This document shows, piece after piece, positions 7,853 through 17,496 of a stretch of DNA of 64,000 bases (positions are counted from its first letter, which is position 1; every line of letters starts with the position of its first letter). The stretch spans positions 248,001 to 312,000 of the forward strand of contig CAWHXG010000004.1 of the NCBI GenBank assembly GCA_963833235.1. The letters are read 5' to 3'. Source of the DNA: CAWHXG01 sp963833235. Lineage in GTDB: Bacteria; Pseudomonadota; Alphaproteobacteria; Rhodobacterales; Rhodobacteraceae. The notes below the pieces were generated by a model. That model was not told where the DNA came from, did no database searches, and saw only the letters and a program-made list of their open reading frames with translations. A program made the position numbers and the translations under genes.

Positions 7853-10800
7853 TCACTCAAGCTCCACCAGCAGATCCTTGGCGTCGATCTCGCCGCCCGC
7901 CTGCACATGCACGGCCTTCACGCTGCCCGCGCGCTCGGCATAGAGCCCCGTCTCCATCTTCATCGCCTCGACGACGAGCAGCAGATCGCCCTCCTTCACC
8001 GATTGCCCCTTCGCCACCGCGACGGACGATACGATGCCGGGCATCGGAGCGCCCACATGGTCGGGGTTGTCCGGATCGGCCTTCGGGCGCACGGCGAGGG
8101 TCGCCTTCACGTGCCGGTTCGCTACGCGGATCACCCGCGGCTGGCCGTTCAGCTCGAAGAAGACCCGGGCATCCCCCTCCTCGTTAGTCTCGCCGATGAC
8201 CTGCAGGCGGATCTCCAGCGTCTTGCCGGGATCGATTTCGACGGAAACTTCATCCCCCGGGGTCATCCCGTAGAAGAACGTGTGGGTCGGCAGGGTACGC
8301 ACGGGGCCATAGCGCGCATGGCGCTCGGTGTAGTCGGCAAAGACCTTGGGGTACATCAGCGCGCCGGCAAGGTCCTCGTCGTCGATGCTCACCTCGAACT
8401 GCGCCTCGAGCTCGCCGCGCCGCGCCTCCAGATCGATCGGCGCCAGCCCCGCGCCCGGACGTTCGGTCAGCGGTGCGTCGCCCTTCAGCACCTTGTGCTG
8501 GATCCCGGCCGGAAAGCCCCCCGGGGGCTGGCCCAGATTGCCGTGCATCATGTCGATGACGCTTTCGGGGAAGGCGACGTTCACGCTCCGGGTCCTCGAC
8601 CTGGGCACGGGTGAGGCCCTGACTGACCATCAAGAGCGCCATGTCGCCGACCACCTTCGAGGAGGGCGTGACCTTCACGATGTCGCCGAACATCTGGTTC
8701 ACGTCGGCATAGGTCCGGGCGATCTGGGGCCATTGGTCCTCCAGCCCCATGGAGCGCGCCTGCGTCTTGAGATTGGTGAACTGTCCGCCCGGCATCTCGT
8801 GCAGGTAGACCTCGGAAGAGGGCGCCTGCTGGGCGCTCTCGAAGGCAGCGTACTGGCCGCGCACGGCCTCCCAGTAATCGCTGATCGCGCGCACGGCGGT
8901 CATGTCGATGCCGGTGTCGCGGTCGGTCCGGGCCATCGCCTCGACGATGGAGCCGAGGGTCGGCTGCGAGGTATTGCCGCTCAGCGCGTCCATTGCCGCG
9001 TCGACCGCATCCACGCCCGCCTCGGCGGCCGCCATGACCGAGGCGATGGCCGCGCCGGACGTGTCGTGCGTGTGGAAGTGGATCGGCAGCCCGACCTCCT
9101 CCTTCAAGGTCTTCATCAGAACCCGGGCCGCGGCGGGCTTGAGCAGCCCGGCCATGTCCTTCAGGCCCAGGATGTGGGAGCCGGCATCGCGCAGATCCTT
9201 GCCCATGGCGACGTAGTACTTCAGGTCGTACTTGGCGCGATCCGGGTCGAGGATGTCGCCGGTATAGCAGATGCTACCCTCGCAGATCTTGCCGGTCTCC
9301 AGCACCGCGTCCATCGCGACGCGCATGTTCTCGACCCAGTTCAGGCTGTCGAAGACGCGGAACACGTCCACCCCGCTTTCCGCCGCGCGGGCGACGAAAA
9401 ACTGCACGACGTTGTCGGGGTAGTTGGTGTAGCCGACGCCGTTCGACCCGCGAAGCAGCATCTGGGTCATGACGTTGGGCAAGGCGGCGCGGATATCGCG
9501 CAGGCGCTGCCAGGGGCATTCCTGCAGGAACCTGTAAGCCACGTCGAAGGTGGCGCCCCCCCAGCATTCCACGCTGAAAAGCTGCGGCAGGGTCGCGGCG
9601 TAGGCTGGCGCGACGCGGATCATGTCGATCGAGCGCATGCGCGTCGCCAGAAGGGACTGGTGCCCGTCGCGCATGGTCGTGTCGGTCATCAGAAGCTGTG
9701 GCTGTGCGGCCATCCAGTCGGCCACGGCCTGCGGACCCTTCTCTTCCAGCAATTGTCTGGTGCCGGATTGCGGCGCAGCGCGGCCCGGCCCCCGGCGTTC
9801 GGGCGCCTTGGGAACACGGGCGCCGGCGGCTGGTTTCACCCGGCCGGCCGTCTCGGGGTGCCCGTTGACGCTGATATCCGCGATGTAGGTGAGGATCTTC
9901 GTCGCCCGGTCGCGCCGCGCCTTGAAGTCGTGCAGCTCGGGCGTGTTGTCGATGAAGGTGGTGGAATATTCATTGTTGAGGAAGGTCGGGTGCTTCAGCA
10001 GGTTCTCGACGAAGGCGATGTTGGTGCTGACGCCGCGGATGCGGAACTCCCGCAGCGCGCGGTCCATCCGGGCGATGGCGGCCTCGGGCGTCGGCGCCCA
10101 GGCGGTGACCTTCTCCAGCAGGCTGTCGTAGTAGCGGGTGATGACGGCACCGGAATAGGCGGTGCCGCCATCCAGCCGGATGCCCATGCCGGTGGCCCCG
10201 CGATAGGCGGTGATGCGGCCGTAATCGGGGATGAAGTTGTTGGCCGGATCCTCGGTGGTGATCCGGCACTGGATGGCGTGGCCGTCGAGCTTCACGTCGT
10301 ACTGGCTGGCGGTGCCGGTCGCCTCCATGAGGCTCTTGCCCTCGGCGATCAGGATCTGGGCGCGGACGATGTCGATGCCGGTGACTTCTTCGGTCACGGT
10401 GTGCTCGACCTGAACCCGCGGATTGACCTCGATGAAGTAGAATTCGCCGCTGTCCATATCCATCAGGAACTCGACGGTGCCCGCGCATTCGTAGCTCACA
10501 TGCGCGCAGAGCTTCTTGCCGAGGTTGCAGATCGTCTCGCGCTGCGCGGCCGAGAGGTAGGGGGCCGGCGCACGTTCGACCACCTTCTGGTTGCGGCGCT
10601 GTACCGAGCAGTCGCGCTCGTAGAGGTGGTAGATCTCGCCGTGCTTGTCGCCGAGGATCTGCACCTCGACGTGCCGGGCGCGGGTGATCATCTTCTCCAG
10701 ATAGCCCTCGCCGTTGCCGAAGGCGGCCTCGGCCTCGCGCCGGCCTTCGCGCACCTTGTCGGCCAGTTCCCCTTCATTGGCGATGGGCCGCATGCCGCGG

Positions 10801-11303
10801 CCGCCACCGCCCCAGCTGGCCTTGAGCATCAGCGGGTAACCGATCTCGGCGGCGTCCTTCGCGATCGCGTCCATGTCGTCGCCCAGCACGCCCGTGGCCG
10901 GGATCACCGGAACGCCCGCCTCCATCGCCACCCGCCGCGCGCTTGCCTTGTCGCCCAGCTGGCGCATGGTCTCGGCACGCGGGCCGATGAAGGCGAGGCC
11001 GGCGGCTTCGACGGCATCCACGAATTCGGGGTTCTCGCTGAGCAGCCCGTAGCCGGGGTGGATCGCGTCGGCGCCGCAGGCGAGGGCGACGCGGATGATC
11101 TCCTCGATGCTGAGATAGGCGCTGACCGGCCCCAGCCCCTCGCCGATCTTGTAGGCCTCGTCGGCCTTGAACCGATGCAGGCAAAGCTTGTCCTCCTCGG
11201 CATAGACGGCGACGGTGCGTTTCCCCAGCTCGTTGGCCGCGCGCATCACCCGGATTGCGATCTCGCCGCGGTTCGCGATCAGCAGCTTCTGGAAATCGGC
11301 CAT
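7853..11303 (-). CDS. pyc: Pyruvate carboxylase, with one apparent frameshift
   Basis: This anaplerotic enzyme is biotin-dependent and converts pyruvate plus bicarbonate to oxaloacetate. The first frame (11303 to about 8582) carries the biotin carboxylase domain (N-terminal LLIANRGEIAIRVMRAA, GGGGRGMR ATP loop, EVNPRVQVEH). It also carries the carboxyltransferase domain (TDTTMRDGHQSLLATRMR, about residues 540-557). The second frame (about 8581 to 7853) continues with VAFPESVIDMMHGNLGQPPGG and ends with the biotin attachment motif VEAMKMET. An extra T near 8580-8581 (A in the sense strand) breaks the frame. Removing it gives 1149 aa, the normal family length, so a sequencing error or a very recent mutation is likely. 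Confidence 0.88.
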
Positions 11304-11433
11304 GCACGTCGTCCTTGCATCAGGGTCATCGCGTCAGGTCTAGCGATGCGGCAGCGCAGCGACAACGGGGGTCGGGCTTGGCCGGGGGCGCGCCGGGGGC
11401 TAGGTGAGGTCGAAACGCAGGAGGGAGACCGGC

Positions 11434-12183
11434 ATGGCTCGATTCGAGGGCAAGCGCATACTCATCACGGGCGGCACGAACGGGATCGGCCTGGCGACCG
11501 CCCGGCGGATCGTGAACGAGGGCGGCGAGGTGGCGGTGACCGGCACCACCCAGGCGCATCTGGACGAGGCCGGCCGGACGCTGCCGCCGGCCAGCCTGGT
11601 CCTGCGCAACGATGCCGGCGACCCGGAGGCGGCGAAGGACCTGGCCGAGAAGGTCCGCGACAGCATGGGCGGGCTCGACGGGCTGTTCCTGAATGCCGGC
11701 TACGGCAAGTTCTTCGATGTGGAAGAGACTGACGCCGAGAGGTTCGACGCGATGATGAACGTCAACGTCCGTGGCCCGGCGCTGCAGATGGCCGCGCTGA
11801 AGCCGCTGATGAAGGATGGCGGCGCCGTTCTGGTCACCTCGTCCATCGCGCCCTTCGTGGCGACCCTCGGGTCGGCGATCTACGGAGCGACCAAGGCAAG
11901 CTGCGCCTCGCTGGCGCGATCCTGGGCGCGCGACCTCGCGCCGCGCGGCATCCGGGTCAACGCGGTAGCGCCCGGCCCGATCGAGACCGGCTTTACCGAC
12001 GATCTTGGCCGCACGGCGGAGCAGGAGGCGGCGATGGCGGAACGCAACCGCAAGGTCATCCTGCTGGGCCGCGCAGGGACGGCAGAGGAAGCCGCGGCGG
12101 TCGCGTGCTTTCTATTGAGCGACGATGCCTCCTACGTCACCGGATCGGAATACGTCGTGGATGGCGGGCTGACCCTGCGGTGA
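11434..12183 (+). CDS. SDR family oxidoreductase
   Basis: A 249-aa classical short-chain dehydrogenase/reductase. The cofactor motif TGGTNGIG is near the N-terminus (about residues 13-20), NAGYG follows, then the catalytic Ser in VTSSIAPF and the YxxxK pair in YGATKASC (about residues 150-157). The C-terminal YVVDGGLTL is typical. The start ATG follows GGAGGGAGACC. No operon partner points to a substrate, so only the NAD(P)-dependent alcohol/ketone chemistry of the family can be stated. Confidence 0.88.
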   Translation: MARFEGKRILITGGTNGIGLATARRIVNEGGEVAVTGTTQAHLDEAGRTLPPASLVLRNDAGDPEAAKDLAEKVRDSMGGLDGLFLNAGYGKFFDVEETDAERFDAMMNVNVRGPALQMAALKPLMKDGGAVLVTSSIAPFVATLGSAIYGATKASCASLARSWARDLAPRGIRVNAVAPGPIETGFTDDLGRTAEQEAAMAERNRKVILLGRAGTAEEAAAVACFLLSDDASYVTGSEYVVDGGLTLR

Positions 12184-12237
12184 GCGGCGTGCTGGATCAT
12201 CGCAGCCGAGGGGCGCTGAGCCCGCACCTTCGTTGTC

Positions 12238-12252
12238 GAACAGAGCGCGAAC
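12238..12252. promoter_or_regulatory. LexA (SOS) box upstream of uvrD
   Basis: GAAC-AGAGCGC-GAAC is an exact match to the alphaproteobacterial LexA operator (GTTC-N7-GTTC read on the other strand), centred about 48 bases before the helicase ATG. It overlaps a plausible promoter (TTGTCG at 12233, TTTTAA at 12257, 18-bp spacer). The placement suggests LexA repression and DNA-damage induction of the helicase. Confidence 0.72.
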
Positions 12253-12292
12253 AAACTTTTAATTCGCGCGACGTCGGTCTACTGTTGCGCCC

Positions 12293-14686
12293 ATGAGCAA
12301 CGATCACTGGCCCGACCCCGAAAGCGCCCCCGTCATCCCGCTCTCGCGGCAGGCGATGCAGGCGCGACCCGCAGCCTATCTCGACGGGCTGAACCCCGCG
12401 CAGGCCGAGGCGGTGCAGACCTTGGATGGCCCCGTCCTGATGCTGGCGGGCGCGGGCACCGGCAAGACACGCGCTTTGACCGCCCGGATCGCGCACCTGC
12501 TGACCACGGGCACTGCCCGGCAGAACGAGATCCTCGCGGTGACCTTCACCAACAAGGCCGCGCGCGAGATGAAGTTGCGGGTTGCCGCGCTGCTTGGCCA
12601 GCCGGTGGACGGGATGCCATGGCTCGGCACATTCCACTCGGTCAACGCCAAGCTCCTGCGCCGCCATGCCGAATTGGTCGGGCTGAAGCCGAACTTTACT
12701 ATCCTCGACACCGACGATCAGATCCGCCTTCTGAAGCAGGTGATCGCCGCTGCGAACATCGACGAGAAGCGCTGGCCGGCGCGGCAATTGCTGGGGCTCA
12801 TCGACAACTGGAAGAACCGCGCGCTGGTGCCGGCCAAGGTGCCGGCCGCCGATGCCTCGGCCTTCAACAACCGCGGGTCGGAGCTCTACGACGTTTACCA
12901 GGGCCGTCTGCGCGATCTGAACGCCTGCGATTTCGGCGACCTGATGCTGCACATGGTGACGATCTTCCAGTCCCACGGCGACGTGCTGGAGCAGTACCAG
13001 CGCTGGTTCCGCTTCATCCTCGTGGACGAGTACCAGGACACCAATGTCGCGCAGTACATGTGGCTGCGGCTGCTCGCGGCGGGGCATCGCAACATCTGCT
13101 GCGTCGGCGACGACGATCAGTCGATCTACGGCTGGCGCGGGGCCGAGGTGGGCAACATCCTGCGCTTCGAGCGGGATTTCCCTGGCGCCCACGTGGTTCG
13201 GCTCGAGCAGAACTACCGCTCGACCGCGCATATCCTCGCCGCCGCCTCCGCGGTGATCGCGGCGAACACCGGCCGGCTGGGCAAGACGCTGTGGACGGAG
13301 GCCGGCGGCGGCGACAAGGTGCGCCTGATCGGCCATTGGGACGGCGAGGAAGAGGCGCGCTGGATCGGCGAGGAGCTTGAGGCGATGGGCAAGGGCACCC
13401 GCGGCGCCCGGCCCTTCTCGCTCGACGAGGCCGCGATCCTCGTGCGCGCCAGCCACCAGATGCGCGCCTTCGAGGACAGGTTCCTGACCATCGGCCTGCC
13501 CTACCGCGTGATCGGCGGCCCGCGCTTCTACGAACGGCTCGAGATCCGCGATGCGATGGCCTACTTCCGGGTGGTCACCAGCCCCGACGACGACCTGGCC
13601 TTCGAGCGGATCGTCAACACGCCGAAGCGCGGCCTCGGCGACAAGGCCCAGCAGAAGATCCAGGTGGCGGCACGCGCCAACGGCGTCTCGCTGCTGGAGG
13701 CGGCGCGGATCGTGCTCGATGCCGGAGACATGGGCGGCAAGGGGCGGACCGAGCTGGACCGGCTCACCCGGCAGCTTTCCGAATGGCACGCGCTGGTGCG
13801 CGAGGGGCGGCTTGGGCATATCGAGATCGCCGAGCGGGTGCTGGACGAAAGCGGCTATACCGGCATGTGGCAGAACGACAAGACGCCAGAAGCCCCCGGT
13901 CGGCTGGAGAACCTGAAGGAGCTGGTCAAGGCGTTGGAGCAGTTCGAGAACCTGCAAGGGTTCCTCGAACACGTAGCCCTGATCATGGATAACGAGACCG
14001 ACGAGGGCGGCGCGAAGGTCAGCATCATGACGCTGCACGCCGCGAAGGGGCTGGAGTTCCCGGCGGTTTTCCTTCCGGGCTGGGAAGACGGGCTCTTCCC
14101 CTCGCAGCGCTCGATGGACGAGAGCGGCCTGACCGGGCTGGAGGAGGAGCGGCGCCTCGCCTATGTGGGCATCACCCGCGCCGAGGAGCTGTGCACGATT
14201 TCCTTCGCCGCCAACCGCCGGGTCTACGGGCAATGGCAATCGGCGCTTCCGTCGCGGTTCATCGACGAGTTGCCGGCGGATCATGTGGAGGTGCTGACCC
14301 CGCCTGGCCTTTACGGCGGCGGCTACGGCGCGGCGGGCATGGCGGCCAGCGCATCTCCGGCGGCCATGGAGATGCAGGGCTCGAACCTTCACGAGAAGGC
14401 ATCCGAGGCCAACGTCTATAATTCCCCAGGCTGGCGCCGGCTGCAGGCCCGCGCCGGCGCGCGCCCGATGTCGCAGCCGAAGGAAGCGCGCAACATGGTC
14501 ATCGACCTCGACGCGGTCTCGAGCTTCACGGTCGGGGACCGGGTCTTCCATCAGAAGTTCGGGTACGGCCTTGTGGAGGGGATCGAGGGAGACAAGCTGG
14601 CGATCGCGTTCGACAAGGCCGGAACGAAGCACGTCGTTGCCCGCTTCATCACGGCCGCCGGCAGCGAGGGCGAGCAGCCTTTCTGA
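12293..14686 (+). CDS. uvrD: ATP-dependent DNA helicase UvrD/PcrA
   Basis: A 797-aa superfamily 1A 3'-5' helicase acting in nucleotide-excision and mismatch repair and removal of RecA from DNA. All SF1 motifs are present. Walker A is AGAGTGKT (about residues 54-61), motif Ia TFTNKAAREM, motif II DEYQDTN, motif III GDDDQSIYGWRGA, motif IV LEQNYRS, motif V LHAAKGLEFPAVFLPGWEDG and motif VI EEERRLAYVGITRA. The C-terminus ends in a Tudor-like region (GDRVFHQKFGYG, KHVVARFI) that in PcrA contacts RNA polymerase. A LexA box lies upstream. Confidence 0.95.
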   Translation: MSNDHWPDPESAPVIPLSRQAMQARPAAYLDGLNPAQAEAVQTLDGPVLMLAGAGTGKTRALTARIAHLLTTGTARQNEILAVTFTNKAAREMKLRVAALLGQPVDGMPWLGTFHSVNAKLLRRHAELVGLKPNFTILDTDDQIRLLKQVIAAANIDEKRWPARQLLGLIDNWKNRALVPAKVPAADASAFNNRGSELYDVYQGRLRDLNACDFGDLMLHMVTIFQSHGDVLEQYQRWFRFILVDEYQDTNVAQYMWLRLLAAGHRNICCVGDDDQSIYGWRGAEVGNILRFERDFPGAHVVRLEQNYRSTAHILAAASAVIAANTGRLGKTLWTEAGGGDKVRLIGHWDGEEEARWIGEELEAMGKGTRGARPFSLDEAAILVRASHQMRAFEDRFLTIGLPYRVIGGPRFYERLEIRDAMAYFRVVTSPDDDLAFERIVNTPKRGLGDKAQQKIQVAARANGVSLLEAARIVLDAGDMGGKGRTELDRLTRQLSEWHALVREGRLGHIEIAERVLDESGYTGMWQNDKTPEAPGRLENLKELVKALEQFENLQGFLEHVALIMDNETDEGGAKVSIMTLHAAKGLEFPAVFLPGWEDGLFPSQRSMDESGLTGLEEERRLAYVGITRAEELCTISFAANRRVYGQWQSALPSRFIDELPADHVEVLTPPGLYGGGYGAAGMAASASPAAMEMQGSNLHEKASEANVYNSPGWRRLQARAGARPMSQPKEARNMVIDLDAVSSFTVGDRVFHQKFGYGLVEGIEGDKLAIAFDKAGTKHVVARFITAAGSEGEQPF

Positions 14687-14776
14687 GCGTCCCACCGGCT
14701 CGTCTCGGCAGCAGGCGCGCTAAGTCTGAAAACCGGTCGTGACGGCATCGGGGGCCGTGCGGGAAGGGCGAGGGAT

Positions 14777-14860
14777 AAAAAAGGCGGCGACACCAGGGAG
14801 GAGGAGGGTGCCGCCGCCAAGCACAGAAAGCCCAGGGAGGAGGAAGGACTTTCTGATCCG
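14777..14860 (-). ncRNA. Candidate CcsR/cuckoo-type small RNA with two CCUCCUCCC hairpins
   Basis: On the minus strand two hairpins follow each other. The first, CAGAAAG/CTTTCTG (14855 to 14824), has a loop containing CCTCCTCCC. The second, GGCGGCG/CGCCGCC plus CACC/GGTG (14818 to 14783), has a loop containing CCTCCTCCTCCC and runs into six T (14782-14777), so it doubles as a rho-independent terminator. Paired hairpins exposing anti-Shine-Dalgarno motifs define the CcsR RNAs of Rhodobacter and the wider cuckoo family of alphaproteobacteria, linked there to stress sigma factors. The DUF1127 partner gene seen beside CcsR RNAs is not present here. The exact 5' end is unknown. Confidence 0.75.
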
Positions 14861-15306
14861 AAACTCGTGAACCTGCGACATTCGCCGCAGATATCGAAAA
14901 CTGTTGCCTGCAAGACGCGGCAGGCCGCTTGCTCGTTACGCCGATTCTCGAACCGGCCCCGGCGCTCAACCCTGCGCCGATGAACAACAGATAGCGATAT
15001 GCTGCGCATGCACAACGGGCTGGCGCGCAATGCTGCTATGCAGCAACCGCAAGACCGCCTGAATGCCAGCTTATGCAAAAAGCTTCAGCGGTTCGGCGGC
15101 CGTTGCGCAGCGGATGGGCGATTGCGCAAGGTCGAACGAGGATCAAACCTCAAGTCGCCGTCGGGATAGCAGCGACGATGCACCGCCGATCCGCACCCAA
15201 TCCTTGTCCGAAGTCTAAGCAGCTTCCGCGCCGCCTTGTGTCCAGGCGTCGCTGGAGTCGCATATCTTGTGTTTTGCCGGCGGAAGGCTGGCGTATGACC
15301 ATTTTC

Positions 15307-15360
15307 TCCCCGATATTCCCATGTTTTCCCTTGCTTCCCAGGAATTCCCATGCGATCCCA
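15307..15360. promoter_or_regulatory. MraZ operator: six TGGGA-type repeats upstream of mraZ
   Basis: Read on the minus strand, the boxes TGGGA, TGGGA, TGGGA, AGGGA, TGGGA and GGGGA follow one another with 5, 5, 4, 5 and 5 intervening bases, so they recur about once per helical turn. MraZ is known to bind direct TGGGN repeats with about this spacing ahead of its own operon. This is therefore very likely the autoregulatory operator of the dcw cluster, about 260 bp before mraZ. No other feature was found in the rest of 14861-15621. Confidence 0.8.
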
Positions 15361-15621
15361 TCTGCACGGAGCGGATGTTCTTCCATCTCAGGCGCACGCA
15401 GAGGCGCACGAAAAATCGGCAGGCTCATACAGGCAAACCGCATTCCTCCGATAACAACGACCTGCCGGGCGCTTCTCGTCCCCCAAGACCCGCGCCCAGG
15501 CAGGCACCCCCTTTCGAGGGACATTCGACGGCGGATCGGGCGGTGGCAGCGGCTCGGTCCGCCGTTCGCATGTCAGGGGCAAGGATAAGCGGGCGGCTTG
15601 GCCGCCGCAGGGGCAGGCGCA

Positions 15622-16131
15622 GTGAGCCGAAGGTTCAGAGGCGAACACATCCAGAAGGTCGACGGGAAGGGCCGCATGCTCATCCCCGCGACGTTCCGAA
15701 AGGTGATCGAAGCCTCGGATCCCGATTGGGTCGAGGGCGTACCGGCACGCCTTATCGTCGTTTACGGACCCGACAGCTGGGCGCATCTGCAATGCTTCAC
15801 CGTGGGGGCGATGGACGAGGTCGACGCCCAGATCGCGAAGCTCACCCGCGGATCGCCCCGGCGCAAGGCCCTCGATTACATCTACAGCGGTCTGTCGCAC
15901 GAGACGGCGGTGGACGGGACGGGGCGGCTGGTTCTGCCCAAGAAGCTGCGCGACAAGATCGATCTGCCTGCCGACACCGATGCCTACCTGATCGCCTCGG
16001 GTGACACCTTCCAGGTGTGGAACCACGAGACCTACCGCCAGAGCGAGATGCAGACCGTCACGGCCGTGCTCGACGAGCTGCCCTCGGGCGCCGATCCGCT
16101 GATCTGGCTCGACGAGGGCCTCGGCGCCTGA
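15622..16131 (+). CDS. mraZ: Division/cell-wall cluster transcriptional repressor MraZ
   Basis: A 169-aa DNA-binding protein with two SpoVT-AbrB domains. The first is RFRGEHIQKVDGKGRMLIPA (N-terminus) and the second ETAVDGTGRLVLPKKLRDKI (about residues 93-112). It forms ring oligomers that bind repeated TGGGN boxes and controls the dcw operon. The GTG at 15622 was chosen as start because it precedes the conserved SRRFRGE and follows GGGGCAGG; an in-frame ATG 24 bases upstream would only add low-complexity residues. The stop overlaps the rsmH start (TGATG). Confidence 0.92.
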   Translation: MSRRFRGEHIQKVDGKGRMLIPATFRKVIEASDPDWVEGVPARLIVVYGPDSWAHLQCFTVGAMDEVDAQIAKLTRGSPRRKALDYIYSGLSHETAVDGTGRLVLPKKLRDKIDLPADTDAYLIASGDTFQVWNHETYRQSEMQTVTAVLDELPSGADPLIWLDEGLGA

Positions 16132-17129
16132 TGCCGGCGGAGGCGTCCTCCGCGCGCCTGCACGTGCCGGTTCTGCTCGGGCCGCTCCTCGCGGCCGTGG
16201 CGCCGGTGCGCGGGCCCTGGCTCGATGGCACGTTCGGCGCGGGAGGGTATGCCGAGGGGCTGCTGGAGGCCGGCGCGGATCTGGTGATCGGGGTAGACCG
16301 CGATCCGCTGGCGGCCGAGATGGCCGAACCCCTGCAGGCCCGATGGGGCGCGCGGCTGCGGCTGGTGACCGATACGTTCGACCGGCTAGATGCCCACGCT
16401 CCCGAACAGCTCGCCGGCGTGGTCCTCGATCTGGGCGTCTCCTCGATGCAGCTCGACCGGGCCGAACGGGGGTTCTCGTTCCTGCGCGACGGCCCGCTCG
16501 ACATGCGGATGGGCGAAGGCGGCCCCAGTGCCGCCGATCTGGTGCGTGACGCCACAGAGCCGGAGCTGGCCGACATCCTCTTCCAGTATGGCGAGGAGCG
16601 GGCCTCGCGGAAGATCGCGAGGGCCATCGTCGGCGCTCGGGCGCAAGGCCCCATCGAAACCACTGGCCGACTGGCCGCGATCGTCGCCGAAACGCTGCCC
16701 CGCCCGCGGCCGGGAACGAGCCACCCGGCGACCCGCACGTTCCAGGCTCTGCGCATCGCCGTGAACGACGAACTGGCCCAGCTGGTCGGTGGGCTGGAAG
16801 CCGCAGAGCGGGCGCTGGCCCCCGGAGGCGCGCTGGCCGTGGTGAGCTTTCATTCCACGGAAGACCGCGTGGTGAAGCGGTTCCTCCAAGCCCGCGCCGG
16901 CAAGGGTGGCGGCGGCAGCCGCCATGCGCCCGCCGGGGGGCAGGGGCCGGAGCCGACATTCCGGATCGCGCGCGGCGGGGCCATCGGGCCGGATGCCGAA
17001 GAGCTGGCGGCGAACCCGCGCGCCCGGTCCGCCAAGCTGCGCGTCGCCCATCGCACCGGCGCGCCCGCTTCGGACCGTGGCCGCGCGGGCCTCGGCCTGC
17101 CCGGCCTCAGCCTTCCGGATCCGACATGA
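16131..17129 (+). CDS. rsmH: 16S rRNA (cytosine-1402-N4)-methyltransferase
   Basis: A 332-aa SAM-dependent methyltransferase (MraW) that modifies C1402 of 16S rRNA. The N-terminus HVPVLLGPLLAAV is typical, the SAM loop is DGTFGAGGYAEGLL (about residues 31-44), VLDLGVSSMQLD and RGFSFLRDGPLDMRM follow, and SFHSTEDRVVKRF is near the C-terminus. The ATG shares one base with the mraZ stop, so it is translationally coupled to mraZ. Confidence 0.95.
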   Translation: MPAEASSARLHVPVLLGPLLAAVAPVRGPWLDGTFGAGGYAEGLLEAGADLVIGVDRDPLAAEMAEPLQARWGARLRLVTDTFDRLDAHAPEQLAGVVLDLGVSSMQLDRAERGFSFLRDGPLDMRMGEGGPSAADLVRDATEPELADILFQYGEERASRKIARAIVGARAQGPIETTGRLAAIVAETLPRPRPGTSHPATRTFQALRIAVNDELAQLVGGLEAAERALAPGGALAVVSFHSTEDRVVKRFLQARAGKGGGGSRHAPAGGQGPEPTFRIARGGAIGPDAEELAANPRARSAKLRVAHRTGAPASDRGRAGLGLPGLSLPDPT

Positions 17130-17139
17130 GGGAGTTGCC

Positions 17140-17496
17140 ATGCGCCTGACCATGGGGATCGTGATGGGCCTTGCGGTCCTGCTCCTGGCCTTCTGGGCCT
17201 ATCAGGAAAACTACCGCACGCGGCAGGCGCTTGCCGATGCCCGCGCGATACAGGCAGAGATCGGCAGGCTGCAGGAACGCCGCGTGGTCCTGCGGGCCGA
17301 ATGGGCCTGGCTGAACCGGCCTGAACGGCTACGCGATCTTGCGGAACTGAACTACGAGAAGCTCGGTCTGGGTCCGATGGAGCCGGAGCATTTCGGCAGC
17401 CTCGATCAGGTGGCCTATCCGCCCGCCGATCCGCTGCCCCTGCAGGTGGATGCCCCCGGGCAGCCGATCGACGCCGCCGCGGAGGCCGTCCCATGA
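17140..17496 (+). CDS. ftsL: Cell division protein FtsL
   Basis: A 118-aa bitopic inner-membrane divisome protein. It has a very short cytoplasmic start, one membrane helix (IVMGLAVLLLAFWAYQ, about residues 7-22), then a periplasmic leucine-zipper-like coiled coil (residues 25-65) and the alphaproteobacterial motif RLRDLAELNYEKLGLGPM. It bridges FtsQ and FtsI and helps activate septal peptidoglycan synthesis. The assignment rests on topology and position between rsmH and ftsI, since sequence conservation in FtsL is weak. GAGGGAG precedes the ATG. Confidence 0.85.
   Translation: MRLTMGIVMGLAVLLLAFWAYQENYRTRQALADARAIQAEIGRLQERRVVLRAEWAWLNRPERLRDLAELNYEKLGLGPMEPEHFGSLDQVAYPPADPLPLQVDAPGQPIDAAAEAVP

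Noticed and set aside
8346..11732. Very long plus-strand open frame (over 1100 codons) antisense to pyc
   Set aside because: It lies opposite a clear pyruvate carboxylase and its translation is composed of low-complexity, domain-free sequence, as expected for a shadow frame in high-GC DNA.
12197..14695. Long minus-strand open frame antisense to uvrD
   Set aside because: The plus strand encodes an intact helicase with all motifs; the antisense translation shows no domain and mirrors codon bias.
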